Shown piece after piece: positions 6,980 to 14,220 of a stretch of DNA of 23,243 bases (position 1 is its first letter; each line of letters opens with the position of its first letter). The position numbers were made by a program, and so were the translations under genes. This DNA comes from CAYRVF01 sp964427535 (lineage in GTDB: Bacteria > Chloroflexota > Ktedonobacteria > Ktedonobacterales > JADMIN01). The notes under the pieces are model-generated. The model saw nothing but the letters and a program-made list of their open reading frames with translations. It searched no databases and had not been told where the DNA came from. Location: the NCBI GenBank assembly GCA_964427535.1, contig CAYRVF010000085.1:1-23243 (forward strand). Reading direction: 5' to 3'.

Positions 6980-7607
6980 GCTGGTATTCTCCTGTTCGAT
7001 ACTGTTCTGTCAGTCACCCAAGGTACGCCGACCTGTCCTTCCTTCCCGCGGCAGGTCCAGCGCGATCTATCCACCGGCTGAGGATTCCGCCCAGCGGGGG
7101 AGTCTGGTGCCGGTGACGAGAAACACGGACACGGCGGGCAATGCTCGCCAGAGTGTGCCTGTGCGCAGCCACGTCGAATCGGGGAGCTCCGCACCTCCTT
7201 TCAGACCGATCTGCCAACCCCACGTAGTGCTATCACTGGGGAGTCGCGATGCGCAGACGCGAGCGGACGAGACGGGTGCGTGCCCTCGCGGAGGGTAGGG
7301 TGCAGATGGAGCGGCAGCGTGGTCACCCAGCACGGGTGGCGGTGACGCGCCGCGGCGCACGCGGGTGGGGGGGCATCGATTCCTTTCCCTGTGAATGGTG
7401 ATGCGCCGTGAGCCAGTGCAGGCCGACTGACGCACCTCCCAGTGAACGCCTCCAAGCGCACAAGAGAAGTGTACTCATCGTCCCGGCTGTCGTCTGTTCG
7501 CGAGCGAACACAGAGGGAAGGGATGCCGTCGTGGACACGCGGTCGTGGGTAGCGCACCCGGTGGCTGGCGGTTCGAGCCGGCGAACCACTGAAGGAAAGG
7601 TCACCCA

Positions 7608-7638
7608 TCACAGAGGGGGTGCCGAATCCCCTCTGTGA
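7608..7638. terminator. Perfect 11-bp hairpin
   Basis: Arms tcacagagggg (7608-7618) and cccctctgtga (7628-7638) enclose a 9-nt loop. There is no T-tract and no assigned gene upstream on the + strand, so its role is open: end of an unseen small RNA, or a protein-binding palindrome. Confidence 0.4.
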
Positions 7639-7643
7639 CTCGC

Positions 7644-7655
7644 GGCGCTAGCGCC
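7644..7655. promoter_or_regulatory. 12-bp perfect palindrome
   Basis: GGCGCTAGCGCC is fully self-complementary and lies six bases after the 7608-7638 hairpin, about 265 bp before the Usp start. It could be a dimeric-repressor site. In GC-rich DNA such a palindrome can arise by chance. Confidence 0.25.
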
Positions 7656-7920
7656 CTAGTGTGGCGGCATGCGCCTCGATGGGAGCTCGGATCGAGTTCG
7701 CCCAGAGCGCGGCCCGCGCTAGCTCGCCCGGACTGACCCTGTGGGTGCTACGAGCCTGCAGTGAGAGTGAACTTGTGCCGCGACCGTTACGCGTGCCGAC
7801 GTCCTTGCGAGACGCATGTGATGCCGGTGTGCGACAGTGGCGTTCAGTGGGGGGGTACGGCATGCGGGCGCGACCGCTGATGCCTCGCAGGCGAGCCCCG
7901 GTAGCGGAAAGAAGGGCGCT

Positions 7921-8841
7921 ATGTTCAGCCGTATCGTCGTTCCCTTGGATGGCAGTGGGTTTTCAGAGGTCGCGCTGGGGACGGCACGCACCCTCGCCCG
8001 CATCTACCATGGGACGATTCTGGTCGTACGTGCCGAGCCGTAGCAGCGGCTGCCGAAGGACTCACCGGCTGGGGACACGGCCAGTGCCGCGAGGTCCAGC
8101 TTCGAGCGCTTGGACGATGCCGACGCCTACCTGCACGGTATCGTCTCGCGGCTTCGCGCTGACGGCTTCGCTGCTGATTTCACGCTGTTTATGAGCACGC
8201 CAGGTTCTGGAATTGCTCGCGCGGCCGAGCTTGACCGTGCCGACGTAATTGTGATGGCAGCGCATCTCCGCTGGACACTTCCTGACCATGCGGTACCGAG
8301 CACGACGCTGTCTGTGCTGGCGCGGGCGCAGGTGCCTATTTTCGTGTGCCGGGCGGAGGCCTCCGCTCCAGGCAGCATTGCTGGGAAAGAGCTGGCCAGC
8401 GCTGAAGCTCCCATCATCGTGCCCCTCGATGGGTCACGGCTGGGTGAGACGGCCCTTCAGTATGCGAGTGCGCTCGCTCGCGACTTCGGCTCGTTTCTCG
8501 TGCTCCTGCGTGTGCTCGATCCACAGACCGCGGCGAGTGGGGAACCGGAGGCCGGAGCCTATCTGCAGTCGGTGTGCGAAGAGATCGCACAGAGCGGCGG
8601 GCATGCGGTCACACAGCTCTAGTACGGTATGCCCACAAGCGGCATCGAAGCGGTCTGGCGTCAGTACAACGGCGGACTGATCGTGCTGGCCAGTCACGGG
8701 CAAAGCGGTCCGTCGCACGCCTTCTTCGGCAGTGTGGCCGCGAATCTGATCGAGGAGGTCGAGGCGCCGCTGCTCGTCGTCCGGGCGCCAGGGGCAATCC
8801 CTGCGGGCCTCGCGAACCGCGCCGAGGACTACGCGTTTTAG
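7921..8841 (+). pseudogene. Tandem universal stress protein (UspA) gene broken by two in-frame TAG codons
   Basis: One continuous frame of 307 codons starting at ATG 7921 (AAAGAAGG 5-6 nt upstream) encodes two Usp domains, the usual size of tandem UspA proteins. Domain 1 opens MFSRIVVPLDGSGFSEVAL and continues after a TAG (8041-8043) as QRLPKDSPAG through ELDRADVIVMAAHLRWTLPD to VPIFVCRAEA. Domain 2 starts PIIVPLDGSRLGETALQYAS and continues after a second TAG (8620-8622) as YGMPTSGIEAVWRQYNGG to the ATP-site motif GLIVLASHGQSGPSHAFFGS and the end strand APLLVVRAPG. No frameshift is needed. Other TAG codons here are ordinary stops (HdeD, PfpI and Hsp20 genes), so genome-wide recoding is unlikely. 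Nonsense decay fits best; readthrough or base-call error is possible. A shorter protein from TTG 8110 is possible but unlikely. Confidence 0.8.
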
Positions 8842-9037
8842 CGGACTCATCCGGCTTCGGGGCAGGCGGCACTGGCGTTGGCGACACAGTATCGTGAACC
8901 ACTGGAAGCGACTCACTCGCGATGAGAGGGTGGTTACGCAAGAAGGAGTCACTTCCGGCTGGGAGTTACTCAAACGAGCAAGTCCGGGCGAATGCGCGGG
9001 CGCACAGGAGCCAGAAGGAGCGGCAAAGGATCGCGTC

Positions 9038-9538
9038 ATGCTGGGTAAACGAGAGCTCGGCGAGCAAGGGCTGCTGCGCCGCCTCGGCGGTATAGGCCTG
9101 GGTGTCTGGGCTATCAAGCGCATCATCTCGCCGCTCGATCGCCGTCTCTACCGGTGGACCGGCGGTCGCGGGATCGCCTTCGGGCACTCGCTCGGCTCCC
9201 GGCTCCTGCTCACGACCATCGGGCGTCGTACCGGCTTAGAGCGCACCGTACCGGTCTTCTATCTGCGTGACGGTGACCGGCTCGTCGTGTGCAACGTCAA
9301 TCCAGGCTTTGAGCATGCCAATCCCTGGACGGTGAATCTGCGCGCCCATCCCGTGGCACGCGTGCTGATTGGGCAGGAGTGCGGCACCTACCACGCGCGT
9401 GAAGCGACGGAGGACGAGGTCGCGCGGTACTGGCCGCGGCTCGTGCGTATCTGGCCGGCGTATCAGACCCACTATAACCGCAGCAGGCAACGCAGTATCT
9501 TCATCCTCGAGCCTGTCCAGCCTCGGAACAGCGTGTGA
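9038..9538 (+). CDS. Ddn-like F420-dependent oxidoreductase (nitroreductase family, deazaflavin-type)
   Basis: This 166-aa protein belongs to the split-barrel family of Mycobacterium Ddn, whose members use reduced cofactor F420 on quinones or nitroaromatics. Family landmarks are LLLTTIGRRTGLERTVPVFY followed by LRDGDRLVVCNVNPGFEHAN, then PWTVNLRAHPVARVLIG and the late segment RYWPRLVRIWPAYQTHYNR. The N-terminal amphipathic stretch (LLRRLGGIGLGVWAIKRIIS) may contact the membrane, as in relatives. I chose ATG 9038, preceded by AAAGGA 7 nt upstream. An earlier ATG at 8894 would add 48 residues without family similarity. It follows the broken Usp gene by 196 bp, and 8842-9037 holds nothing I recognise. 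F420 use is inferred from the family. Confidence 0.85.
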   Translation: MLGKRELGEQGLLRRLGGIGLGVWAIKRIISPLDRRLYRWTGGRGIAFGHSLGSRLLLTTIGRRTGLERTVPVFYLRDGDRLVVCNVNPGFEHANPWTVNLRAHPVARVLIGQECGTYHAREATEDEVARYWPRLVRIWPAYQTHYNRSRQRSIFILEPVQPRNSV

Positions 9539-9589
9539 GTGCGGCCAAGAGAGCGTTGGACTCGGAGTTTCGACGCTCGCAGCGAGAAA

Positions 9590-9704
9590 TGACGCCCTCA
9601 GATCCCGTTCTGAGAGTGACGACAGTGTGACACGCCGACCCGCATTTCTGACGCCCCTGTGACGATCGCGCACTAGAGTGACGGGTGTGGGAGAGGATCC
9701 CACA
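9590..9704 (+). promoter_or_regulatory. Leader of hsp20 with repeated TGAC motifs and two small hairpins
   Basis: In this stretch TGAC recurs six times (near 9590, 9617, 9627, 9648, 9660 and 9679), twice within the longer word TGACGCCC. A 6-bp hairpin CTCAGA/TCTGAG lies at about 9598-9615, and a perfect 7-bp inverted repeat TGTGGGA-N5-TCCCACA lies at 9686-9704, about 30 nt before the start codon. No HAIR or CIRCE element is seen. The repeats may be regulator half-sites and the last hairpin may be a temperature-sensitive leader or an operator. Both are inferences from position. Confidence 0.35.
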
Positions 9705-9736
9705 TGATCCACATGTCCACAACAGGAGGTGCTTCC

Positions 9737-10213
9737 ATGTCGATGATGCGATACGAGCCGTTTGATGCGCTGACCCCGCTACGCGACACGATGAACCGGC
9801 TGATCGAGGAAGGTGTGCTCGGCGTTGGTCGATTTGAGCCCGTTGGCCGTGTGTTCCCGCTCGACATTCGCGACACCGAGAGCGAGTACATCGTCGAAGC
9901 GGCGATGCCAGGCTTCAAGCCAGAGGATCTGCATGTCACGGCTAGCGGCAACATGCTGACCATCCAGGCAGCGCGCAAGCAGGACGAGAAGGCGGAGAAG
10001 GCGGAGAAGGCCGAGAAGCCTGACGTCTACGTCCGCCGCGAGCGCTACATCGGCGAGATGAGCCGGGCGATCGAGCTGCCGATGCCGATCGAGGCGGCAA
10101 ACGTGAAGGCGACCTACGAGCACGGCGTCTTGACGCTGCATGTGCCCAAAGCGACGAAGGCGGAGCCGGTGAACATCCCCATCCAGGTAAAGGAGCCGGT
10201 GACGGCCAACTAG
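9737..10213 (+). CDS. Hsp20/alpha-crystallin small heat-shock protein
   Basis: This 158-aa cytoplasmic holdase chaperone binds unfolding proteins without ATP. The alpha-crystallin domain runs from about 38 (RVFPLDIRDTESEYIVEAAM) through GFKPEDLHVTASGNMLTIQA to the hallmark GVLTLHVPK (130-138). The C-terminal tail contains VNIPIQV (145-151), an I-x-I-type anchor for oligomer assembly. Between two strands the protein carries EKAEKAEKAEK (84-94), coded by a 9-bp tandem repeat that lengthens the dimerisation loop with charged residues. ATG 9737 was chosen because AGGAGGT lies 6 nt upstream; an in-frame ATG at 9704 has no such site. A strong hairpin follows the stop. Placement among other stress genes agrees with a heat or general stress role. 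Confidence 0.93.
   Translation: MSMMRYEPFDALTPLRDTMNRLIEEGVLGVGRFEPVGRVFPLDIRDTESEYIVEAAMPGFKPEDLHVTASGNMLTIQAARKQDEKAEKAEKAEKPDVYVRRERYIGEMSRAIELPMPIEAANVKATYEHGVLTLHVPKATKAEPVNIPIQVKEPVTAN
9986..10018 (+). repeat. 9-bp tandem repeat in hsp20
   Basis: Nearly four copies of gagaaggcg (the later copy ends in c) code for repeated Glu-Lys-Ala. The repeat sits in the loop ahead of the dimer-exchange strand of the alpha-crystallin domain and keeps the frame. Confidence 0.75.
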
Positions 10214-10265
10214 GAGCAAGGACGCGCGTGTGAAGTGACTGGAGGCGACCGAGGCGAAGACGCGA

Positions 10266-10303
10266 GGGGCGGTATGAGCACAACGGCGTGCTCCTATCGC
10301 CCC
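10266..10303 (+). terminator. Hairpin downstream of hsp20
   Basis: The arms 10266-10281 and 10288-10303 form a 16-bp stem with one mismatch and one G-U pair, and a 6-nt loop (aacggc). It starts 52 nt after the hsp20 stop and is followed by TTC only, not a full T-tract. Confidence 0.5.
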
Positions 10304-10454
10304 TTCAGGCTGACCAGGCGGGCCTCTGGTCGCGTCTATGCTCTGTGCGAGTGCGCGAGATGCGAGTATAGTGGGGGGCACGCCTACGATCGTCCACGAG
10401 AGTTGAGCGTGCCGCCGAATGGTGGAGATGCGACGACGCGAAAGAGAGAGTAGG

Positions 10455-12242
10455 ATGGCGGCGAGCGGCGAGACAGACGCGGCGACGGAACGGCGGCAGC
10501 AGGCGTTCGCGACAATGCTTCACGCGCTCAGACAACCGGAGGCTTTTCCGGCTGAGGCGCTCACCGGCGTCCTAGGCGCGGAGGCGGGCGGCGAGACGCG
10601 TGTGTTTGACGTCGAGCTGGTGCAGACGCATGCGTCTGCCGTGCTGCTCGCCGGAGAGCGTGCCTACAAGCTGAAGAAACCCAACGACTTCGGCTTCTTC
10701 GATTACTCCACACCCGAGCTCCGCCGCCACTTCTGTGCTGAAGAGGTGCGGTTGAACACGCGGCTGGCCCCGCACGTCTACCTCGGCGTCGCGGCCGTGG
10801 TGGCGCTCGGCGACGGCTCTTATCATTTCGCGGCCACCTGCCCGCCCGACGCGACCCCCGCTCCCGGTGACACGCTGGACGGCGGAGCGGTGGTGGACTA
10901 CGCAGTGGTGATGGTTCGCCTGCCCGACGAGGCGACGTTGGAGGCGCGCGTGCGAGCAGGCACCGCGCGGCCAGAGCTGCTCGTCGCGGTCGCCGAGCGC
11001 ATGGCGGCGTTTCATGCGGCCTCACCGCACACCGACGCGATCGCCCGCTTCGGCGGCGTCGACGTAATCGAGCACAACTGGAACGAGAACTTCGAGCAGA
11101 TGGCGCCCTACATCGGGCGCGCGCTGGATGCCGCCACCTACATCCGCATCGAGGCGTACGTGCGCTCGTTTCTCTCGCGGCGCCGGGAGCTGTTCGAGGT
11201 CCGCCAGCAGGCGGGCTCTATCCGCGATTGCCACGGCGACGTCCGCATGCAGCACATCTACGTGCTCGACCAGCCGGCAGCGGACGACAACGCGAGCCTG
11301 CCGGTTGGCTCTCTGGCGATCGTCGATTGTATCGAGTTCAACGAGCGGTTCCGCTACGGCGACGTGGCCGGAGAGGTTGCCTTTCTGACGATGGAGCTGG
11401 ACTTGGCGGGCCGGCCGGACCTCGCGCGGGCGTTTACCGATGCGTACGTCGCCTTGACGGGCGATGAGGCGCTACGCGAGTTGCTGCCGTTCTACGCCTG
11501 TTATCGGGCATGTGTTCGTGGGAAGGTGCTGGCGTTCCAGCTCGACGATCCGGCGGTGCCGGAGGACCAGCGCGAGGAGGCCCGCTGCCAGGCACAGGCG
11601 CTCTTCACGCTTGCCGGGCGGTACGCCTCGGGTCCGACCTCCCCGGTGCTGCTGCTGATTGGCGGGCTGATGGGCACGGGCAAGAGCACGCTCGCGCGCC
11701 GGCTCGCCCGTGAGCGCGGGTGGGGGCACATCGCGTCGGATGTGGTCCGCAAGGAGTCGGCGGGTCTCGATCCGTTGCTGCCTCAAGAAGAGCGGTACGG
11801 GCAGGGCATCTACTCGCGGGAGCGATCGGCAGCCACCTACGCCGCGATGCGCGAGCGTGCCGCTACGCTGCTGGCCACGGGACGCTCCGTGCTGCTGGAT
11901 GCCTCGTTCGCGCGCCAGGCAGACCGGCAGGACGCGGTCGAGCTTGCCCGGACGCTGGGCGCGGAGGCATGGTTCGTCGAGTGCGTGTGCCCGCGCGCGC
12001 TTGCCGTGCAGCGCCTCGACACGCGCTGGGGCGACAAACAACGGCATGCGGGAGGCGCAGCGGATGCGTCGGACGGCCGGCCCGAGCTCTACGACGCCCA
12101 GGCCGCGTCATGGGCGCCATTCGATGCGAGGCACGAGCCAGATGTCGCCTACGTGCGGGTCGAGACGAGCGCGAGCGCCGCTGCCAACGTTGCATCTATT
12201 CTGGACGCACTCGGCATCATGTCCCCCGCCTGCTGGCTATAA
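10455..12242 (+). CDS. Bifunctional phosphotransferase-like / P-loop kinase protein
   Basis: This 595-aa soluble protein joins two modules. The first (about 30-370) is an aminoglycoside-phosphotransferase-like kinase fold: AYKLKKPNDFGFFDYST holds the ATP-binding Lys, and the catalytic loop HGDVRMQHIYVLD begins at His260, followed by IVDCIEFNERFRYGDVAGE as metal-binding loop. The second (about 397-595) is a P-loop kinase with Walker A GGLMGTGKST (403-412) and a later LLDASFARQADRQDAVELA. This two-module architecture is known from several bacteria, but the substrate is not established and antibiotic resistance should not be assumed. ATG 10455 follows GAGAG; an in-frame ATG at 10419 would add 12 residues. 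A TATAGT hexamer at 10367-10372 could be the -10 box. It starts 241 nt after hsp20. Confidence 0.85.
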   Translation: MAASGETDAATERRQQAFATMLHALRQPEAFPAEALTGVLGAEAGGETRVFDVELVQTHASAVLLAGERAYKLKKPNDFGFFDYSTPELRRHFCAEEVRLNTRLAPHVYLGVAAVVALGDGSYHFAATCPPDATPAPGDTLDGGAVVDYAVVMVRLPDEATLEARVRAGTARPELLVAVAERMAAFHAASPHTDAIARFGGVDVIEHNWNENFEQMAPYIGRALDAATYIRIEAYVRSFLSRRRELFEVRQQAGSIRDCHGDVRMQHIYVLDQPAADDNASLPVGSLAIVDCIEFNERFRYGDVAGEVAFLTMELDLAGRPDLARAFTDAYVALTGDEALRELLPFYACYRACVRGKVLAFQLDDPAVPEDQREEARCQAQALFTLAGRYASGPTSPVLLLIGGLMGTGKSTLARRLARERGWGHIASDVVRKESAGLDPLLPQEERYGQGIYSRERSAATYAAMRERAATLLATGRSVLLDASFARQADRQDAVELARTLGAEAWFVECVCPRALAVQRLDTRWGDKQRHAGGAADASDGRPELYDAQAASWAPFDARHEPDVAYVRVETSASAAANVASILDALGIMSPACWL

Positions 12243-12449
12243 GGGCGACAACGCGGCGTCTATACCCTATTGCCTCCCCCCTCACCTCAAAGCACGGTCC
12301 GCCCAAGGGGGTGGTGGTAGAATGCGCGCAGGTTCCTCTGCGCCCGCGCCCTGCCACGATGGCCTGTTTTGCCTGGCCGCCCAAATGGCAGTCGCGCCGG
12401 GGGAGCAGCGCTCATCGCATCCACACGCTCATCGACAGGAGAAGGCACA

Positions 12450-13256
12450 GTGACGCGCACGCTGGAAGATCAGGTGGCAATCGTGACGGGGGCGGGCAGC
12501 GGTATCGGCCGCGCGACGGCGCTAGCGTTCGCGAGTGCGGGCGCCAGCGTGGTCGCCGCCGACGCCGATGTGCGCGCGGCCCAGGATACGGTGCGGCTCA
12601 TCCAGTCGCTCGCCCCTCTGGTCGAGCGGCCGCCAGCCGGAGCGCGAGCAGCGGCATTTCAGGCCGACGTCACGTCCGCCGCGGACACCGCCGCCCTCGT
12701 CGAGTTCACGATCGACACCTTCAGCACAGTGGATATCCTGGTGAACAACGCCGGAGTCGGCGTGGCCGGGACGATCCTGACCACCAGCGAGGACGACTGG
12801 GACCGCATCTTCGCGGTGAACGTGAAGGGCATCTATCACTGCTCGCGCGCCGCGCTCCCGCGGATGATCGCGCGGGGTGGGGGCGTGATCGTCAACGTGT
12901 CGAGCATCGTCGCGATGGTGGCCGTCGTCGACCGGGCCGCGTACGGCGCGTCGAAAGGGGCGGTGCTCGCCCTGACGAAGGCGATGGCGGCGGACCACGT
13001 GAAGGACAACATCCGCGTGAATTGCGTCTGCCCTGGCACGATCGACACGCCCTGGGTGGACCGTATGGTGCATAGCTACGCCGACCCCGAGGCCGCCCGG
13101 CGCAGTATGGTGGCGCGGCAGCCCGTCGGCCGGCTCGGCACGCCGGAGGAAATTGCCGAGGCGATTCTCTACCTGGCGTCGCCCAGCGCGCGCTTTGCCA
13201 CCGGGTCGGCGCTGGTTCTCGACGGGGGCTTCACCGCGTTCAAGTTGCCCGGCTGA
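12450..13256 (+). CDS. SDR-family NAD(P)-dependent oxidoreductase (first of two)
   Basis: This classical short-chain dehydrogenase of 268 aa probably oxidises or reduces a sugar, polyol or similar alcohol. It has the Rossmann cofactor motif TGAGSGIG (13-20), NNAG (99-102), Ser151/152 (NVSSIV) and the catalytic pair Tyr165 and Lys169 (YGASK), then PGTIDTPW and the C-terminal FATGSALVLDGGFTAFKLPG. Asp38 after the second strand (AADADV) favours NAD over NADP. The start GTG 12450 has AGGAG 8 nt upstream; an in-frame ATG at 12369 adds 27 residues that do not fit the family. It opens a + strand series with a second SDR and an IlvD/Edd dehydratase, 78 and 76 nt apart. Confidence 0.9.
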   Translation: MTRTLEDQVAIVTGAGSGIGRATALAFASAGASVVAADADVRAAQDTVRLIQSLAPLVERPPAGARAAAFQADVTSAADTAALVEFTIDTFSTVDILVNNAGVGVAGTILTTSEDDWDRIFAVNVKGIYHCSRAALPRMIARGGGVIVNVSSIVAMVAVVDRAAYGASKGAVLALTKAMAADHVKDNIRVNCVCPGTIDTPWVDRMVHSYADPEAARRSMVARQPVGRLGTPEEIAEAILYLASPSARFATGSALVLDGGFTAFKLPG

Positions 13257-13334
13257 GGCGCTCGGCTGGTGGGTTCGGCCCGCGCGGTTCGCTGTCTTCT
13301 GACGAGTCTGTGGGACATTTCCGGGAGTGTGTAC

Positions 13335-14144
13335 GTGACGACCTATGCAGGCAAAGCCGTTCTGGTGACCGGGGCCGGAGCGGGGATTGGCTTCGCGCTC
13401 TGCCAGGCTTTCGCCAGCGCGGGAGCCAAAGTGGCGCTGAACGATCTCGATCTCGCGGTCGCCGAGCGAGCCGCCCGCCGGATCAACGAGACCGTGGGAG
13501 CCGAACTGGTTTCCCCCTATGCGTGTGACGTCGCCGACGTCTACGCGGTCCGCTCGATATTTCACCAGTTCACCGAGGCGGTGGGGCGACTGGACATCGC
13601 GGTGGCCAATGCGGGCATCACCAATTACGGCGAATTTCTGACGTACACGCCGGAGGCGTTTGACCGGCTGCTGGGTGTGAACCTGCGCGGCAGCTTCTTT
13701 ACCGCACAAGCCGCGGCCAGGAGCATGATCGACGCGCACATCCCCGGGCGCATCCTCTTGATGTCCTCGGTGACGGGCGTTCAGGCGCACACGAACCTGG
13801 GGGGCTACGGCATCACCAAGGCGGGCATTCGCATGATGGCGAAGACCATCGCACTGGAAGTGGGCGCATACGGCATCACCGTCAACGCCATCTGCCCCGG
13901 CGCGACGGTAACCGAGCGCACGTTGCGCGATGATCCCGACTACGAACAGAACTGGGCTGCGGTGACGCCCACTGGCCGCGCTGGCGCCGTGGAAGATATC
14001 GTGGCCGCTGCCCTCTATTTCGCCTCACCCGAAGCGCGCCACGTGACCGGGCAAACGCTTGTCGTCGACGGCGGCTGGACGCTGCAAAGCCCGCTGCCGC
14101 CAGACCATCCCACGCTGCCCGACTATTCTTCCCAACTGCGCTGA
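13335..14144 (+). CDS. SDR-family NAD(P)-dependent oxidoreductase (second of two)
   Basis: This is a second classical SDR of 269 aa with only moderate resemblance to its neighbour, so it is not a recent duplicate. Motifs seen are TGAGAGIG (12-19), ANAG (91-94), MSSVTG, the catalytic Tyr158 and Lys162 (YGITK), ICPGATVTERT, and HVTGQTLVVDGGW near the end. Asp37 (LNDLDL) suggests NAD. The start GTG 13335 has GGGAG 7 nt upstream; GTG 13329 is also possible, and an in-frame start at 13269 adds non-homologous residues. Two SDRs flanking one pathway would suit an initial alcohol oxidation and a later keto-acid or lactone-level step. That is inferred from gene order. Confidence 0.88.
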   Translation: MTTYAGKAVLVTGAGAGIGFALCQAFASAGAKVALNDLDLAVAERAARRINETVGAELVSPYACDVADVYAVRSIFHQFTEAVGRLDIAVANAGITNYGEFLTYTPEAFDRLLGVNLRGSFFTAQAAARSMIDAHIPGRILLMSSVTGVQAHTNLGGYGITKAGIRMMAKTIALEVGAYGITVNAICPGATVTERTLRDDPDYEQNWAAVTPTGRAGAVEDIVAAALYFASPEARHVTGQTLVVDGGWTLQSPLPPDHPTLPDYSSQLR

Positions 14145-14220
14145 CACACCGGCAAGCGAGCAATTCATCTCGCCAATCGGCCGCGTGGGCCACCGCCGGA
14201 GACGACAGAGGAGCGCGAGA

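Larger units (their letters stand above)
6980..7920. other. Long divergent intergenic region (about 940 bp)
   Basis: This is the largest gene-free stretch, between the leftward PfpI-like gene and the rightward Usp gene. Open frames on both strands are Arg/Pro/Ser-rich and show no family similarity, ribosome sites or membrane pattern, so I call none. It contains a perfect 11-bp hairpin (7608-7638) and a perfect 12-bp palindrome (7644-7655). The region could hold the remains of a lost gene, an unrecognised small RNA, or long leaders. Confidence 0.5.

Noticed and set aside
7567..7591. T-arm-like sequence GGTTCGAGCC followed by ACCA, suggesting a tRNA 3' end
   Set aside because: The stem does not place the TTC at the correct loop position and no matching anticodon or D arm or acceptor 5' strand is found.
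8041..8622. TAG read as a sense codon (pyrrolysine-like or reassigned)
   Set aside because: Several intact neighbouring genes end in TAG and nothing in the window suggests a special tRNA; nonsense mutation is simpler.
10455..12242. Antibiotic resistance (aminoglycoside phosphotransferase)
   Set aside because: The N-terminal fold is shared by many small-molecule kinases and this fusion is not one of the known resistance enzymes; resistance cannot be claimed.
11720..13075. 451-codon + strand frame across the kinase fusion and first SDR
   Set aside because: Arg/Gly-rich shadow of two well-supported genes in another frame.
12522..13790. 422-codon - strand frame opposite the SDR genes
   Set aside because: His/Arg-rich antisense shadow typical of GC-rich coding DNA; the + strand carries complete SDR motifs.
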